A program made the position numbers and the translations under genes. The notes below the pieces were generated by a model. It was not told where the DNA came from, searched no databases, and saw only the letters and a program-made list of their open reading frames with translations. From Clostridia bacterium (GTDB taxonomy: Bacteria > Bacillota > Clostridia > Oscillospirales > Acutalibacteraceae), in contig JAFQKF010000047.1 of NCBI GenBank assembly GCA_017397105.1, positions 1-64,000 on the forward strand: a stretch of 64,000 bases of DNA. The letters run 5' to 3'. The first letter of the stretch is position 1, and the number at the start of each line of letters is the position of its first letter. Positions 1 to 9,003 of this stretch are shown here, piece by piece.

Positions 1-2853
1 GTTTCTCTTGGTGGAGGAGCTTTTAAAAATTGTACATCATTAAAAGAAATATTCATTCCCAAAAGTCTTGAAAATGTAGGTGTGTTTTATTATTACACAG
101 CACACGGTCCGTTTGATGGTTGTGTAAACTTAAATGTAATTGAATTTGAAGACGATATAACTAAGATACCAGATCAATTATTTAATAGTTGTGAAGGCTT
201 ACTTTCGGTTACTATTCCTAATTCGGTTGTGGAAATAGGCGATAGCTCATTTGCTCAGTGTAATAATCTCACGTCTGTTTCAATCCCTGAAAGTGTGGTT
301 ACTATTGCAAATTATGCATTTGCAGAATGTGTTAGCCTCAGCTCAGTGTCATTGCCATCTCATTTGGAGTATTTGGGCAATGCATCATTTTTGAATTGTG
401 CTTCAATTGTAAGGATTGATATTCCTATGCCGATCGAATGTATCAGAGATGATACTTTTTCTGGTTGTTTGTTGCTTGAAAAAATAACACTAACAAACAA
501 TGTTAGAGAAATTAAAAGCTTTGCATTTAGAAATTGCCAATCTTTGGTTGAAATTGAGATTCCTAAAGATGTTACATATATAGCCAAAGAAGCTTTTTAT
601 GGTTGTTCTACATTAACTAAAATTAATATTCACGAAAACATAATTAACATTGGTGAAAGTGCATTTGAAAACTGCACATCACTTCAACAAGTTTCAATGA
701 CAAACAGTGTGACAGAAATTGGCAACACAGCGTTTAAAGGTTGCACAGCATTAACTAATATAGAACTTAGCTCTAAATTAACAACAATCAATGATAGTCT
801 TTTTGCTGATTGCTCGTCACTTGAAGAAATTGTTATTCCAAAAGGTGTAACGAAGATTAACAAAAATGCATTTTTGAATTGTGTTTCTCTTAAGAAAATA
901 ACAATTCCCGTAACGGTTACATCCATTGACAGCACTTCACTTTCGTATCCCGACAGAACAGTTATTTATGGTTGTGTAGGTTCTTATGCAGAAACATATG
1001 CAAATGAATATGGTTTTGAATTTGTTGACATTACAAAGCATATTACCGGCCTGATTCTCAAGGATAATGATGAAGAAAAGATAACAATTGACAGAGGATA
1101 TTATGTAACTCCCGAGTTTGAATATCTTCCGGCTGACACGACCGATGTCATTACTCTTACATCGAACGACACATCAATAGTAACCGTAGACGGAAGCAGG
1201 CTTTACGGTAAAAATAACGGTTCTGCAACCGTTACCGCAACCACCACAGGCGGTCTTGAATATACTTTTGATGTTTATGTTCATACCTTAAACTCTATCT
1301 CCGTTTCAAGTCAGCCAATCAAAACAAGCTATAAACACGGAGAAGAACTTGATTTAACAGGTCTCGGAATAACTGCAAGTTATGGCGACGGTACATCGAA
1401 CACGATTACGGAATATACCGTCAGCGGTTATGATCCCAATGTTTACGGTGCACAGACCGTAACCATTAGTTACAATGACAAGGAAGTAACGTTTACAGTT
1501 GAAGTAATTGATGACCGAACTAAACTTACTTCAATTGCAATAACCACACTTCCGTCTAAAGTTGCATATAACAAGGGTGAATCATTTGACCCAACAGGTA
1601 TGGTTGTTACCGGTTACTATAGCGATGGTACATCTGCTCCTGTTACAGGTTATACAGTTTCTGCCATGAACTCACTTAAAACAGGCACACAAACACTTAC
1701 TGTTACTTATGAAGAGTTTACGGCAACATTTACCGTTACCGTCGGAATGGCAACCGTAACACTTTCCTCTGTGTCCATTAAAACACTCCCGAATAAAGTC
1801 GTTTATATTGTGGGAGAAAGTTTTGATACAAGCGGACTTATTTTAGTTGCAAACTATTCTGATGGCAGCACAAAAGAAGTTTCAAGCGGATATTCCGTTG
1901 GTGGATTCAGTTCATCGTCGGTTGGAACTAAAACTATTACGGTAACTTATGAAGGAAAGTCAACAACATTCAATGTTACCGTAAAAGAAAACGAACCCGT
2001 CGTAAAGGATGTTTACACAATAACATTTAATTCAAATGGCGGTTCAGCAGTTAATCCGATTACTGCAGAAGAAGGTTCACAAATTTCTGCCCCTACCAAC
2101 CCCACAAAAACGGGATATACTTTTGCAGGATGGACAGATGTTAACGGAGAATCAGTTTCTGTTCCGTCAACCATGCCTTCATATAACACAACCCTTTATG
2201 CAAAGTGGGCTGTAAACAGTTATACAGTAACATGGATAGTTGATGATGAAACTACGGAAGAAAATTATAAATTTGGTGCAACAATAAACGAACCCGCAGA
2301 ACCTGCAAAAGAAGGATATAAATTTGTAGACTGGACTCCTGCAATACCCGACACAATGCCTGCGTATGGTTTAACTTTTACTGCAGTGTTTGATGTGCTT
2401 CCAAACGAGCCTGATTTTAATAAGGCTTGCCCCGATTGTGGAGAGAGCTTTAATAATGAGGATGAGTACAACCGTCATGTTTCAGAGCACGGCGGTGATG
2501 AAAATGAAGAAGATTTTGAGTTTGAAATCCGCACACCTTCCATAGCAACCGTCAACTATGGAGATTCGCTTATGCTGCATGCTGATGTTACGGGCACGTT
2601 GCCTGAGGATTTTTATATCGGCTGGTCAACAAATAATGAGCATTTTACTGTTGATATCTCTGGAAAGGGCTCCGTGTGCACAATTTCGCCGGCTTCAAGC
2701 GGTGAAACGGAGTTTACTGCCACTGTTTATGACAAGGACGGCAATGTTGTTTGCTCAGATACGCAGAAGGTTGCCTCCAAAGCGGGCTTCTTCCACAAAA
2801 TAATCGCTTTCTTCAAAGGCTTGTTCGGTCTTACAAAGGATTATGAGTGGTAA
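1..2853 (+). CDS. BspA-type leucine-rich-repeat surface protein, 5' end outside window
   Basis: The frame is open from base 1 and already encodes LRR repeats before the first possible start (GTG at 82), so the gene begins upstream of the window and its signal peptide is not visible. Visible domains in order: about 13 BspA/LRR_5 repeats (to about nt 1000, recurring pattern I-x-x-x-A-F-x-x-C-x-x-L); a BIG2-like Ig domain (about 1050-1290); three Big_3-like Ig modules (about 1290-1990), each with a 'G-x-D-x-T/S-G-L/M' core; two InlB B-type repeats (about 2000-2400, 'GYTFAGW', 'GYKFVDW'); a C2H2-zinc-finger-like segment (2428-2490); a final Ig-like domain; and a short amphipathic tail. LRR/Ig/InlB-repeat proteins of this kind are cell-surface or secreted adhesins; the ligand cannot be told. 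The LRR part looks more AT-rich than the Ig part, which may reflect domain shuffling. No LPXTG motif is present. Confidence 0.85.
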   Translation, partial: VSLGGGAFKNCTSLKEIFIPKSLENVGVFYYYTAHGPFDGCVNLNVIEFEDDITKIPDQLFNSCEGLLSVTIPNSVVEIGDSSFAQCNNLTSVSIPESVVTIANYAFAECVSLSSVSLPSHLEYLGNASFLNCASIVRIDIPMPIECIRDDTFSGCLLLEKITLTNNVREIKSFAFRNCQSLVEIEIPKDVTYIAKEAFYGCSTLTKINIHENIINIGESAFENCTSLQQVSMTNSVTEIGNTAFKGCTALTNIELSSKLTTINDSLFADCSSLEEIVIPKGVTKINKNAFLNCVSLKKITIPVTVTSIDSTSLSYPDRTVIYGCVGSYAETYANEYGFEFVDITKHITGLILKDNDEEKITIDRGYYVTPEFEYLPADTTDVITLTSNDTSIVTVDGSRLYGKNNGSATVTATTTGGLEYTFDVYVHTLNSISVSSQPIKTSYKHGEELDLTGLGITASYGDGTSNTITEYTVSGYDPNVYGAQTVTISYNDKEVTFTVEVIDDRTKLTSIAITTLPSKVAYNKGESFDPTGMVVTGYYSDGTSAPVTGYTVSAMNSLKTGTQTLTVTYEEFTATFTVTVGMATVTLSSVSIKTLPNKVVYIVGESFDTSGLILVANYSDGSTKEVSSGYSVGGFSSSSVGTKTITVTYEGKSTTFNVTVKENEPVVKDVYTITFNSNGGSAVNPITAEEGSQISAPTNPTKTGYTFAGWTDVNGESVSVPSTMPSYNTTLYAKWAVNSYTVTWIVDDETTEENYKFGATINEPAEPAKEGYKFVDWTPAIPDTMPAYGLTFTAVFDVLPNEPDFNKACPDCGESFNNEDEYNRHVSEHGGDENEEDFEFEIRTPSIATVNYGDSLMLHADVTGTLPEDFYIGWSTNNEHFTVDISGKGSVCTISPASSGETEFTATVYDKDGNVVCSDTQKVASKAGFFHKIIAFFKGLFGLTKDYEW

Positions 2854-2887
2854 CTGATTTGATTTTTATCGACGATACTTGTTAATA

Positions 2888-2970
2888 GCGGTGCTTATGC
2901 CTTGCGGCATTTGGGCATAAGCGCCGCGGGGGACAAAACGGCACGGCAGAACAGTTTTGTTTTGCCGTGC
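2888..2970. other. two adjacent hairpins between the LRR genes
   Basis: A 14-bp stem (2888-2901 with 2914-2927, one G:U) is followed by an 8-bp stem (2941-2948 with 2963-2970). Neither has a clean U-tract on either strand, so they are not textbook intrinsic terminators. They could still end or protect the upstream transcript. The rest of the 219-bp gap holds only the promoter of the next gene. Confidence 0.5.
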
Positions 2971-2994
2971 TGAACCTTATTTATGCTGATTTTA

Positions 2995-3023
2995 TTGAAA
3001 ATGGAAATAAAATGTAATATAAT
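2995..3023 (+). promoter_or_regulatory. sigma-A-type promoter for the FIVAR/LRR gene
   Basis: TTGAAA (2995-3000), 17-bp spacer, TATAAT (3018-3023), about 50 bp before the start codon at 3073. Confidence 0.7.
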
Positions 3024-3072
3024 ATTATTTAATAAGCTTTCGCTAATCTTTTTTAACGGATGAGGTGTAGAG

Positions 3073-6000
3073 TTGAAAAAGTTTCTTTCAATATTACTTG
3101 CGGTTTGTGTTATTGCTTTGTCGCTTGTATCCGCAACGGGTGACTTTGCTGTAAGGGCGGGCGCTGCGGATGTTGATTTTAAGTGCGGAGAAAATGTAAC
3201 CTGGTCGCTTGATACCGTGACGGGGGTTTTTACACTTTCCGGTACGGGGGCAACGTATGCGTATGCATATGAAGGTCAGCCCTGGTATTCTTACAGAGAA
3301 TCAATAAAGAAAATAGTTGTAGAAGAGGGCATAACCCAGATAAGTGCCGGAACTCTTGACTGGCTGCAGTATGCAACCGTGATTTCTTTACCGTCCACTC
3401 TGAGAAAATTTGATATAACGTACAGCAGCTTGTACAGGCTTGAAACTGTTGAAATCCCTGAGGATAACTGCTTAACGGATATTAACGAAAACGTTTATAA
3501 GGGCAGTAATCTCTATGCAAGATGGGAAAAGAATACTCCGTTTTATTTTGGAACGGTTTTTTGCTGTTGGAAGGGAACGGTGCCTGCAAATACTGCTCTG
3601 GAGATAAAGGAAGGCACAACTGCCGTGCTTGAAAAAGCATTATATAATTGCTCAGCCGTGACGGATGTAACCGTACCTGACTCGGTGGAATTCATCGGAT
3701 ATCAGGCATTTGACGGAACGGCGTGGTACAATAATTTGCCTGACGGTCCGAATTATGTAGGCAAGGTTTTGCTCACTTGCAAAAATGCGGTTTTGCCTGA
3801 CGGGATGGATTTTAAAGTAAAAGAAGGAACGGTGAGTATAGCTGATTATGCCTTTTACAAGAATAATCTGATCACCTCACTGACGATTCCCGAATCTGTT
3901 GAAATAATAGGAAATCATGCATTCCACCGTTGCGAAAGCTTGAACGAAGTTATATTCGAGGATAACAGCAGACTTGTGCAGATAGGTGATTACGGATTTG
4001 CGAGCTGCTATTCGCTGACATCGATTGAACTGCCGTCAGGTGTTGATACACTTAACTATGCAGTTTTTTCGGGAGCGGCGCTTGAAAGTTTCACAATAAC
4101 GGAAAATATCAAAGAGATTTGCAAATCTGCTTTGGGATCAACGAATCTTACGGAAATTTATATTCCTGCTCATGTCAGAGTTAATGAAAGAGCCTTTGCC
4201 TGCTGCGAACAAATGAAAAGGTTTACCGTTCATCCCGATCATCCTGAGCTGATGTCGGATGAATACGGCGCCGTTTACAGCAAGGATAAAAAAATTCTGT
4301 ATTACGTTCCGAGTAAGCTTGAGCCAAGTGTATATAAGGTTGCAGATACAACCGAGCATATTGCCTATTCTGCGTTTTCATACACGGACGTAGAGCACGT
4401 TGTTTTTAATGACACGCTGAAAACCGTAGAAAAAGGAACGTTTACCGGCGCGGGCTGCAAAAAGCTGGAGCTTGGCAGCGGCCTTGAGGTTTTGCCTGAC
4501 AATTTTATTATGAATACCTCCACGCTGGAATTCCTTGTTATACCGGAGAATGTGAAGCTCCTTGAGTATTGTGCGCTGGGGCATCAGCTTAGAGAGGTTG
4601 TTTTCCTCAGCAAGGACGTTGAGTTCGGAACCCATGCACTTGATGGATTATACGGGTATGAGCCTACCGTGTATTGCTACAAGGATTCAACGGCGCACGT
4701 CTATGCGATTGAAGAAAAATATCCTTACGTTTACATTACCGATAATAATATCGGAGATTACTCTGCAGTAACGTATGCAGTAAACAAAGCAAAATCAATA
4801 AACACAAGCAGATACACTGATTATTGGCTTATGCTTCTTGATGATGCCGTAGATACTGTTGTCTGGAATATTGATGCCTCTTGCCAGAGCGACATTGATG
4901 CATTTGCTCAGGAAATAGAATATATATTCGCAGATATGGGTGTCAAATGGTCGGATTTTTCCGCTGTTGATGCTTTGATTGAAAAAGCGAAAGCTCTTGA
5001 CCGTTCGCTCTATACAGAGGAGTCGCTGAAAAAGCTTGATGATGCAGTTTCTTCTGTTGAGCGGCACTGCGACGTTGCGGACAGCACAATAATCAATACG
5101 TACGTTTATAGAATTGAAGATGCTTTAAATAGTGTTGAGCGCAAATACGGTGATTTTTCTGCAGTAGATGAAGCAATAGAAAAAGCTGAAGGAATAAACC
5201 GCAGTCTTTATACCGAAGAATCTTTGGCTGAGCTGGATGTGGCAATAAATGCGGTGGATAAAAATGCTGTCAACAGCGAAGTTATTGCAGAGTATGCATC
5301 GGCGATTGAGAAAGCGCTTGAAAATCTTAAATACAAGCCTGCTGATTATTCATCACTTGATGAATTGACAAAGTCGGCGCAGGCGATAGACCGCAGCTTG
5401 TATACGGAAGAAAGCCTTACAGAGCTTGATAAAGCAATCAACGCTGTAAGCTATGATTTGACCGTTGACAATCAGTCACAGGTAAACGAATGGAAAGCGG
5501 CGATTGAGGAAGCGCTTGAAAATCTCAAATACAAGCCTGCCGATTATTCATCACTTGAGGAATTGACAAAGTCGGCGCAGGCGATAGACCGCAGCTTGTA
5601 TACGGAAGAAAGTCTTGCAGAGCTTGATAAAGCAATCAACGCCGTAAGCTATGATTTGACCGTTGATAATCAGTCACAGGTAAACGAATGGAAAGCGGCA
5701 ATTGAGGAAGCGCTTGAGAATCTCAAATACAAGCCTGCCGATTATTCATCACTTAAGGAATTGACAAAGTCGGCGCAGGCGATAGACCGCAGCTTGTATA
5801 CGGAAGAAAGTCTTGCAGAGCTTGATAAAGTAATCAACGCCGTAAGCTATGATTTGACAGTTGACAATCAGTCACAGGTAAACGAATGGAAAGCGGCGAT
5901 TGAGGAAGCGCTTGAGAATCTCAAATACAAGCCTGCCGATTTCTCGAAAGTAAACGAGGCGGTAAAAAATGCGCAGTCGATAGACAGACGGTATTTCTCG

Positions 6001-7128
6001 GCTGTTTCCCTTGCAGTGCTTGACAATGCGGTAAACGCCGTTGATTACAGCCTCAATATTACACAGCAGTCAACGGCTGACGGATATGCGAAAAGGATAG
6101 AAGATGCTCTTTTAAGCCTTGAGTATGCAACGGTTGTGCTTCGTCATGATGCTTGCGGCGTTATAGTTTCGGCAACGGCGAAGGAAATAAGTCCCGATAC
6201 CGTGCTTGCGGTTGAAATGGTCGATTCCTCTGAACATGAGGGCACGAATTTCGCCGTGGGCGGCTCAATAAGAAGTTTGCATTTTTATGAGATTAATCTT
6301 GTGCTTGGCAGCCAAACCGTTCAGCCCGGGGGCACGGTGACGGTTAAAATCAAGCTTGCTGACGGTGTTGACCCTGCCAAATGCAAGGTCTATCACGTAA
6401 CAGATGATATTGTTAATCCTCTTGTGAGGTTTGCAAACACCATTGACGGCAACTACGTTGTGTTTGAAACCGATCATTTCAGCGAGTTTGCGGTTATAGA
6501 GGTTGATACCGTGCTTGACGGTATTGAGATTACTCAGCTGCCTGCGAAGGTTCAATACTCAATCGGTGAACAGCTTGACTGTGCAGGATTGAAAGTAAAG
6601 GCGTTGTTCAGCGACGGCACTCAAAAGGAGATTACCGATTACAGTGTGGGCATGGTGAGTTTTAACAGCGTAGGTGTGCATAAGATTACGGTTTATTACA
6701 CCTTCGGTTCAATTACCAAAACTGCAATGTTTGACGTTTCTGTTTCCTCGGACGGATGCAAGGCTGACATAACTCAGAACGGAAAATCCGTTGAGCGTAT
6801 CAATAAGAAGCTTGGTCTGTTTGCGCTTTATACAAGAGCTTCGGTTGAGCTTGACTGTGAAGTTTCCAACGCTGAGGGTTGTACTCTTCGCTGGCAAACC
6901 GATAATCCAAAGGTGTTGGTTGATGAAAACGGCAGGGTAACCCGCAAGGGCTTGTTCGGAGCAAAAAAAGCAAGCGTTACCGTTGAGGTTGTTGACGGCA
7001 AAGGAAACGTTGTGGCAAGGGATACTGTTACCGTGATTTTCTACAAGCTTTCCTTCCAGCTTTCAAGGCTTGCGGAGCAGGCGGTTGCGGTTGTAAACAA
7101 AAGTTTTGAAAATATGATGAGCATATGA
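3073..7128 (+). CDS. exported LRR/FIVAR-repeat surface protein
   Basis: 1351 aa. TTG start at 3073 follows a GATGAGGTG ribosome binding site and gives an N-terminal signal peptide (MKKFLSILLAV..., cleavage likely after an A-x-A near residue 32). Domains: BspA/LRR_5 repeats (about residues 80-530); a run of FIVAR-like three-helix repeats (about 555-1015), marked by '(I/L)DRSLYTEESL' and 'ALENLKYKPAD'; a beta-rich linker; a Big_3 Ig-like domain (about 1155-1230); a second Ig-like domain (about 1235-1325); and a helical, moderately hydrophobic C-terminus. FIVAR and LRR modules occur in surface proteins of gut Firmicutes that bind host or carbohydrate ligands; the target here is unknown. It lacks LPXTG, SLH or dockerin motifs, so the anchoring mode is unclear. 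It has its own promoter and a terminator right after the stop. Three FIVAR units are nearly identical in DNA. Confidence 0.85.
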   Translation: MKKFLSILLAVCVIALSLVSATGDFAVRAGAADVDFKCGENVTWSLDTVTGVFTLSGTGATYAYAYEGQPWYSYRESIKKIVVEEGITQISAGTLDWLQYATVISLPSTLRKFDITYSSLYRLETVEIPEDNCLTDINENVYKGSNLYARWEKNTPFYFGTVFCCWKGTVPANTALEIKEGTTAVLEKALYNCSAVTDVTVPDSVEFIGYQAFDGTAWYNNLPDGPNYVGKVLLTCKNAVLPDGMDFKVKEGTVSIADYAFYKNNLITSLTIPESVEIIGNHAFHRCESLNEVIFEDNSRLVQIGDYGFASCYSLTSIELPSGVDTLNYAVFSGAALESFTITENIKEICKSALGSTNLTEIYIPAHVRVNERAFACCEQMKRFTVHPDHPELMSDEYGAVYSKDKKILYYVPSKLEPSVYKVADTTEHIAYSAFSYTDVEHVVFNDTLKTVEKGTFTGAGCKKLELGSGLEVLPDNFIMNTSTLEFLVIPENVKLLEYCALGHQLREVVFLSKDVEFGTHALDGLYGYEPTVYCYKDSTAHVYAIEEKYPYVYITDNNIGDYSAVTYAVNKAKSINTSRYTDYWLMLLDDAVDTVVWNIDASCQSDIDAFAQEIEYIFADMGVKWSDFSAVDALIEKAKALDRSLYTEESLKKLDDAVSSVERHCDVADSTIINTYVYRIEDALNSVERKYGDFSAVDEAIEKAEGINRSLYTEESLAELDVAINAVDKNAVNSEVIAEYASAIEKALENLKYKPADYSSLDELTKSAQAIDRSLYTEESLTELDKAINAVSYDLTVDNQSQVNEWKAAIEEALENLKYKPADYSSLEELTKSAQAIDRSLYTEESLAELDKAINAVSYDLTVDNQSQVNEWKAAIEEALENLKYKPADYSSLKELTKSAQAIDRSLYTEESLAELDKVINAVSYDLTVDNQSQVNEWKAAIEEALENLKYKPADFSKVNEAVKNAQSIDRRYFSAVSLAVLDNAVNAVDYSLNITQQSTADGYAKRIEDALLSLEYATVVLRHDACGVIVSATAKEISPDTVLAVEMVDSSEHEGTNFAVGGSIRSLHFYEINLVLGSQTVQPGGTVTVKIKLADGVDPAKCKVYHVTDDIVNPLVRFANTIDGNYVVFETDHFSEFAVIEVDTVLDGIEITQLPAKVQYSIGEQLDCAGLKVKALFSDGTQKEITDYSVGMVSFNSVGVHKITVYYTFGSITKTAMFDVSVSSDGCKADITQNGKSVERINKKLGLFALYTRASVELDCEVSNAEGCTLRWQTDNPKVLVDENGRVTRKGLFGAKKASVTVEVVDGKGNVVARDTVTVIFYKLSFQLSRLAEQAVAVVNKSFENMMSI
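5329..5922 (+). repeat. three 198-bp tandem repeats (FIVAR units)
   Basis: Units at 5329-5526, 5527-5724 and 5725-5922, each 66 codons, start AAATACAAGCCT and differ at only a few positions. At protein level the three differ at one D/E/K site, one T/A site and one A/V site. Flanking FIVAR copies are much more divergent, so these three arose by recent in-frame duplication. Confidence 0.9.
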
Positions 7129-7130
7129 AA

Positions 7131-7168
7131 AAAGCGATGCATTACGTGAGGCTGTAATGCATCGCTTT
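7131..7168. terminator. bidirectional intrinsic terminator
   Basis: A 15-bp perfect stem (7131-7145 with 7154-7168, 8-nt loop) lies between the convergent stops at 7128 and 7177. It is flanked by A-rich DNA on the left and a T-run on the right, so it can serve both strands. Confidence 0.85.
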
Positions 7169-7176
7169 TAAGTTGT

Positions 7177-8121
7177 TTAGCTGAATAAGTATAAGTTAAC
7201 AAATGGGGCAACAATAAAAGCTACTGCAAAAATCACGGGCAGGAACATTCCGAATATTGAGCTTGCAACGCTCAAGCCTATATTCTCTGCTGAGGATAAT
7301 ATACCTTCACTCAGTTTTTCAAAGGTGAAAGCAATAAGCTCTTTGAAGTTATCGGGTTTTTTCTCTGTCACTCTTATATGTGTGGTGCCATATTCTTCAC
7401 CTGTTTCTTTGTTATAGATACAGATATAATGGTCGTTTTCAGTCCATCTTCCGTCGCTGTATTCCCATATTGTAATTGTATAGCTGTTGTAAGGTTCGGA
7501 ATAATTGGGTTTTTTTAATGCGTATCTGTCTTCTGAATTAAAACTTGCATCCTTATCAACGGGGAAAAGGATGTATTCTCTCATATCAACGCTTGATTCT
7601 TCCTCTAACTGTAAATAACTTTTATGGAAGTGCGGATTTCCCTCAAACAAATCGTCATAAGTAAAATCAATCTGAACTGTTTCGGGAATAGTAATCACTT
7701 CGCCGTCGTCATCCGTAAAAGACTCAGCATCTGAGAAATAAAGACAATAGGAGTTACCCTGAGAGAAAAGGGATTTGTCACAGAGAAACATAAAGCCTCC
7801 GATAAAGCCATCTAACTCCTTGATTGTCCAGTGTTTTTCACCCTCAATTTCCCATTCATGATAAGTATATTTCTCAATAACCTCTCTTTCGCCGTTTTCA
7901 TTTATGCGGCATAAAGCTATGCTTTTATAGTGAGAACGGTAAACACCGTAAGCTTTTACCATCAGCCAGACGTCATGGTTATAATCGTAACCGAGCATTA
8001 CTGATGGTTCAGGTGATTCTTCAGGCTCCTGTGCATCGGTTGCGCAGGAAAAAACCGAAAGAAGCGAAGCAAGGCAAGCGACACTCAGTAAGATCGCTAC
8101 AGCTTTTTTTAAAGTTTTCAT
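7177..8121 (-). CDS. exported protein, probable lipoprotein, with C-terminal membrane segment (module C)
   Basis: 314 aa. The ATG at 8121 is preferred over an in-frame upstream start because AGGAAG sits just before it and a signal peptide starts there (MKTLKKAVAILL...), ending in a possible weak lipobox, VFSC. The middle is an extracellular beta-rich region without a recognised domain; the last ~40 residues contain a hydrophobic stretch (FGMFLPVIFAVAFIVAP). It is a clear paralog of the protein at 9151-10056: both share an 'E-S-x-x-V-D-(L/M)-(S/R)-E-(H/Y)-I-L' motif, an 'E-K-(T/K)-P-(Q/D)-N-F-x-E-L' motif and the same layout. The small ORF at 8141-8275 ends 20 bp upstream and is probably cotranscribed. 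No function can be assigned. Confidence 0.75.
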   Translation of the reverse strand: MKTLKKAVAILLSVACLASLLSVFSCATDAQEPEESPEPSVMLGYDYNHDVWLMVKAYGVYRSHYKSIALCRINENGEREVIEKYTYHEWEIEGEKHWTIKELDGFIGGFMFLCDKSLFSQGNSYCLYFSDAESFTDDDGEVITIPETVQIDFTYDDLFEGNPHFHKSYLQLEEESSVDMREYILFPVDKDASFNSEDRYALKKPNYSEPYNSYTITIWEYSDGRWTENDHYICIYNKETGEEYGTTHIRVTEKKPDNFKELIAFTFEKLSEGILSSAENIGLSVASSIFGMFLPVIFAVAFIVAPFVNLYLFS

Positions 8122-8140
8122 ATAAGCACTTCCTTTCACT

Positions 8141-8275
8141 TTAGATAAAATAATCAAACCACATACCAGATATATCCAATATAGGTTCAAAAACTGCAGC
8201 TATTATGCCGGCAACCATTCTAAAAGGAGCAAGCAGGGCAAGGATGGGGGATGCAAGAGCTAACAGAATTCCCAT
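8141..8275 (-). CDS. 44-aa hydrophobic small protein (module C)
   Basis: An unannotated-size ORF with a near-perfect ribosome binding site (AAGGAGGT, then AAAAATAA before ATG). The product starts MGILLALASPILALLAPF, is almost entirely hydrophobic, and ends with the polar-aromatic tail GMWFDYFI. It shares the M-G-(I/F) start, the 'LAPF' motif and the W-x-(D/N)-Y-F end with the 47-aa product at 10068-10211, and the 'FE...DIS-M' block with the decayed copy at 9004-9121. It lies directly before a secreted-protein gene, as the other copies do. Conservation between copies, strong ribosome binding site and position argue that it is real. It could be a membrane peptide that assists or is processed with its neighbour, or a toxin-like peptide; nothing decides. 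Confidence 0.7.
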   Translation of the reverse strand: MGILLALASPILALLAPFRMVAGIIAAVFEPILDISGMWFDYFI

Positions 8276-8321
8276 TTATTTTTACCTCCTTATAATGAAA
8301 TAATGTGTGCGGATTAAATGA

Positions 8322-8480
8322 TTAAAAACTTATCGTAATTTCAGAGCTTTCCACAGTCAGTCGGACACTGTTAACATCATAACCGAGCGTTATCGGAGAC
8401 GTGGCGGTTTGTTCGGGTTCCTCTGCATCGGTTGCACAGGAAAAAACTGAAAGAAGCGAACCCGGGCAGGCGACGGTCAT
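8322..8480 (-). pseudogene. remnant of a module-C-type lipoprotein gene
   Basis: A 52-codon frame whose first part (VACPGSLLSVFSCATDAEEPE, then ITLGYD) closely matches residues about 17-50 of the lipoprotein at 7177-8121 (SLLSVFSCATD, LGYD), also at DNA level. It lacks the start of the signal peptide and nearly all of the mature domain; only about 18 unrelated codons follow before TAA. It looks like a tandem copy reduced by internal deletions. It could still be translated (an in-frame ATG at 8480 follows GGAAAG), so a minimal functional peptide is not excluded. Confidence 0.65.
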
Positions 8481-8491
8481 TTCACTTTCCT

Positions 8492-8986
8492 CTAAAAACT
8501 CTCATTTAAAACCAAATGGTATAAGTAAGCAAATAATCCGCCGTTTTTGATTATCATAGCCGGGGAGTAAGAATTAGGGTTTCCGTAAATATCCCGCACT
8601 ACAAGTTTACGAACTTGAAGCGAGGCTTTTCCCGGAAGAATTCCCTTTACTGTTACATCCCACCTTGTGAAATTGGGATTTGACGGTGATGTATATGGTT
8701 GCGAAACATCAACAACTTTTGCTACAGGGTTAATCGCAAAAAGTCCGTATGCTGAAATGTTAATATCTTCAGGTGTTATAATATTATCAGACAAACCACT
8801 CTCATCATAAGCAGATACAATAAATGTTTTTGTTTGTCCAACATATAGCTGAATACTGCTTCCTGCCGAAACTTTCGGTCCGAAAATATCATCTGTATCA
8901 TTTGAAGCAAATGTAAAGAATAGTGATACAGGGCTGAATATCAACAAAAATGCCAACAATAACGATAACAATTTTTTAAACTTCAC
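8492..8986 (-). CDS. small secreted Ig-like protein (module B)
   Basis: 164 aa. GTG at 8986 is chosen: AAAGGAGAT lies 8 nt upstream and the product begins with a signal peptide (KFKKLLSLLLAFLLIF...). The mature part is beta-rich and resembles bacterial Ig-like folds ('GSSIQLYVGQTKTFIVSA', 'VKGILPGKASLQV'). Unlike its module neighbours it has no C-terminal membrane segment and stops at 8492, just before the lipoprotein remnant, so it may be a shortened or replaced module member. It is preceded by a decayed copy of the small hydrophobic ORF. Function unknown; secretion is well supported. Confidence 0.7.
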   Translation of the reverse strand: MKFKKLLSLLLAFLLIFSPVSLFFTFASNDTDDIFGPKVSAGSSIQLYVGQTKTFIVSAYDESGLSDNIITPEDINISAYGLFAINPVAKVVDVSQPYTSPSNPNFTRWDVTVKGILPGKASLQVRKLVVRDIYGNPNSYSPAMIIKNGGLFAYLYHLVLNESF

Positions 8987-9003
8987 AGAAATATCTCCTT
9001 TCA

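Noticed and set aside
5329-5922. Repeats at 5.3-5.9 kb as a CRISPR or mobile element.
   Set aside because: The 198-bp units are contiguous, in frame and coding; there are no spacers.
8122-8190. Longer N-terminus for the 314-aa lipoprotein (start at 8190).
   Set aside because: It would overlap the small ORF and place 23 residues before a normal signal peptide.
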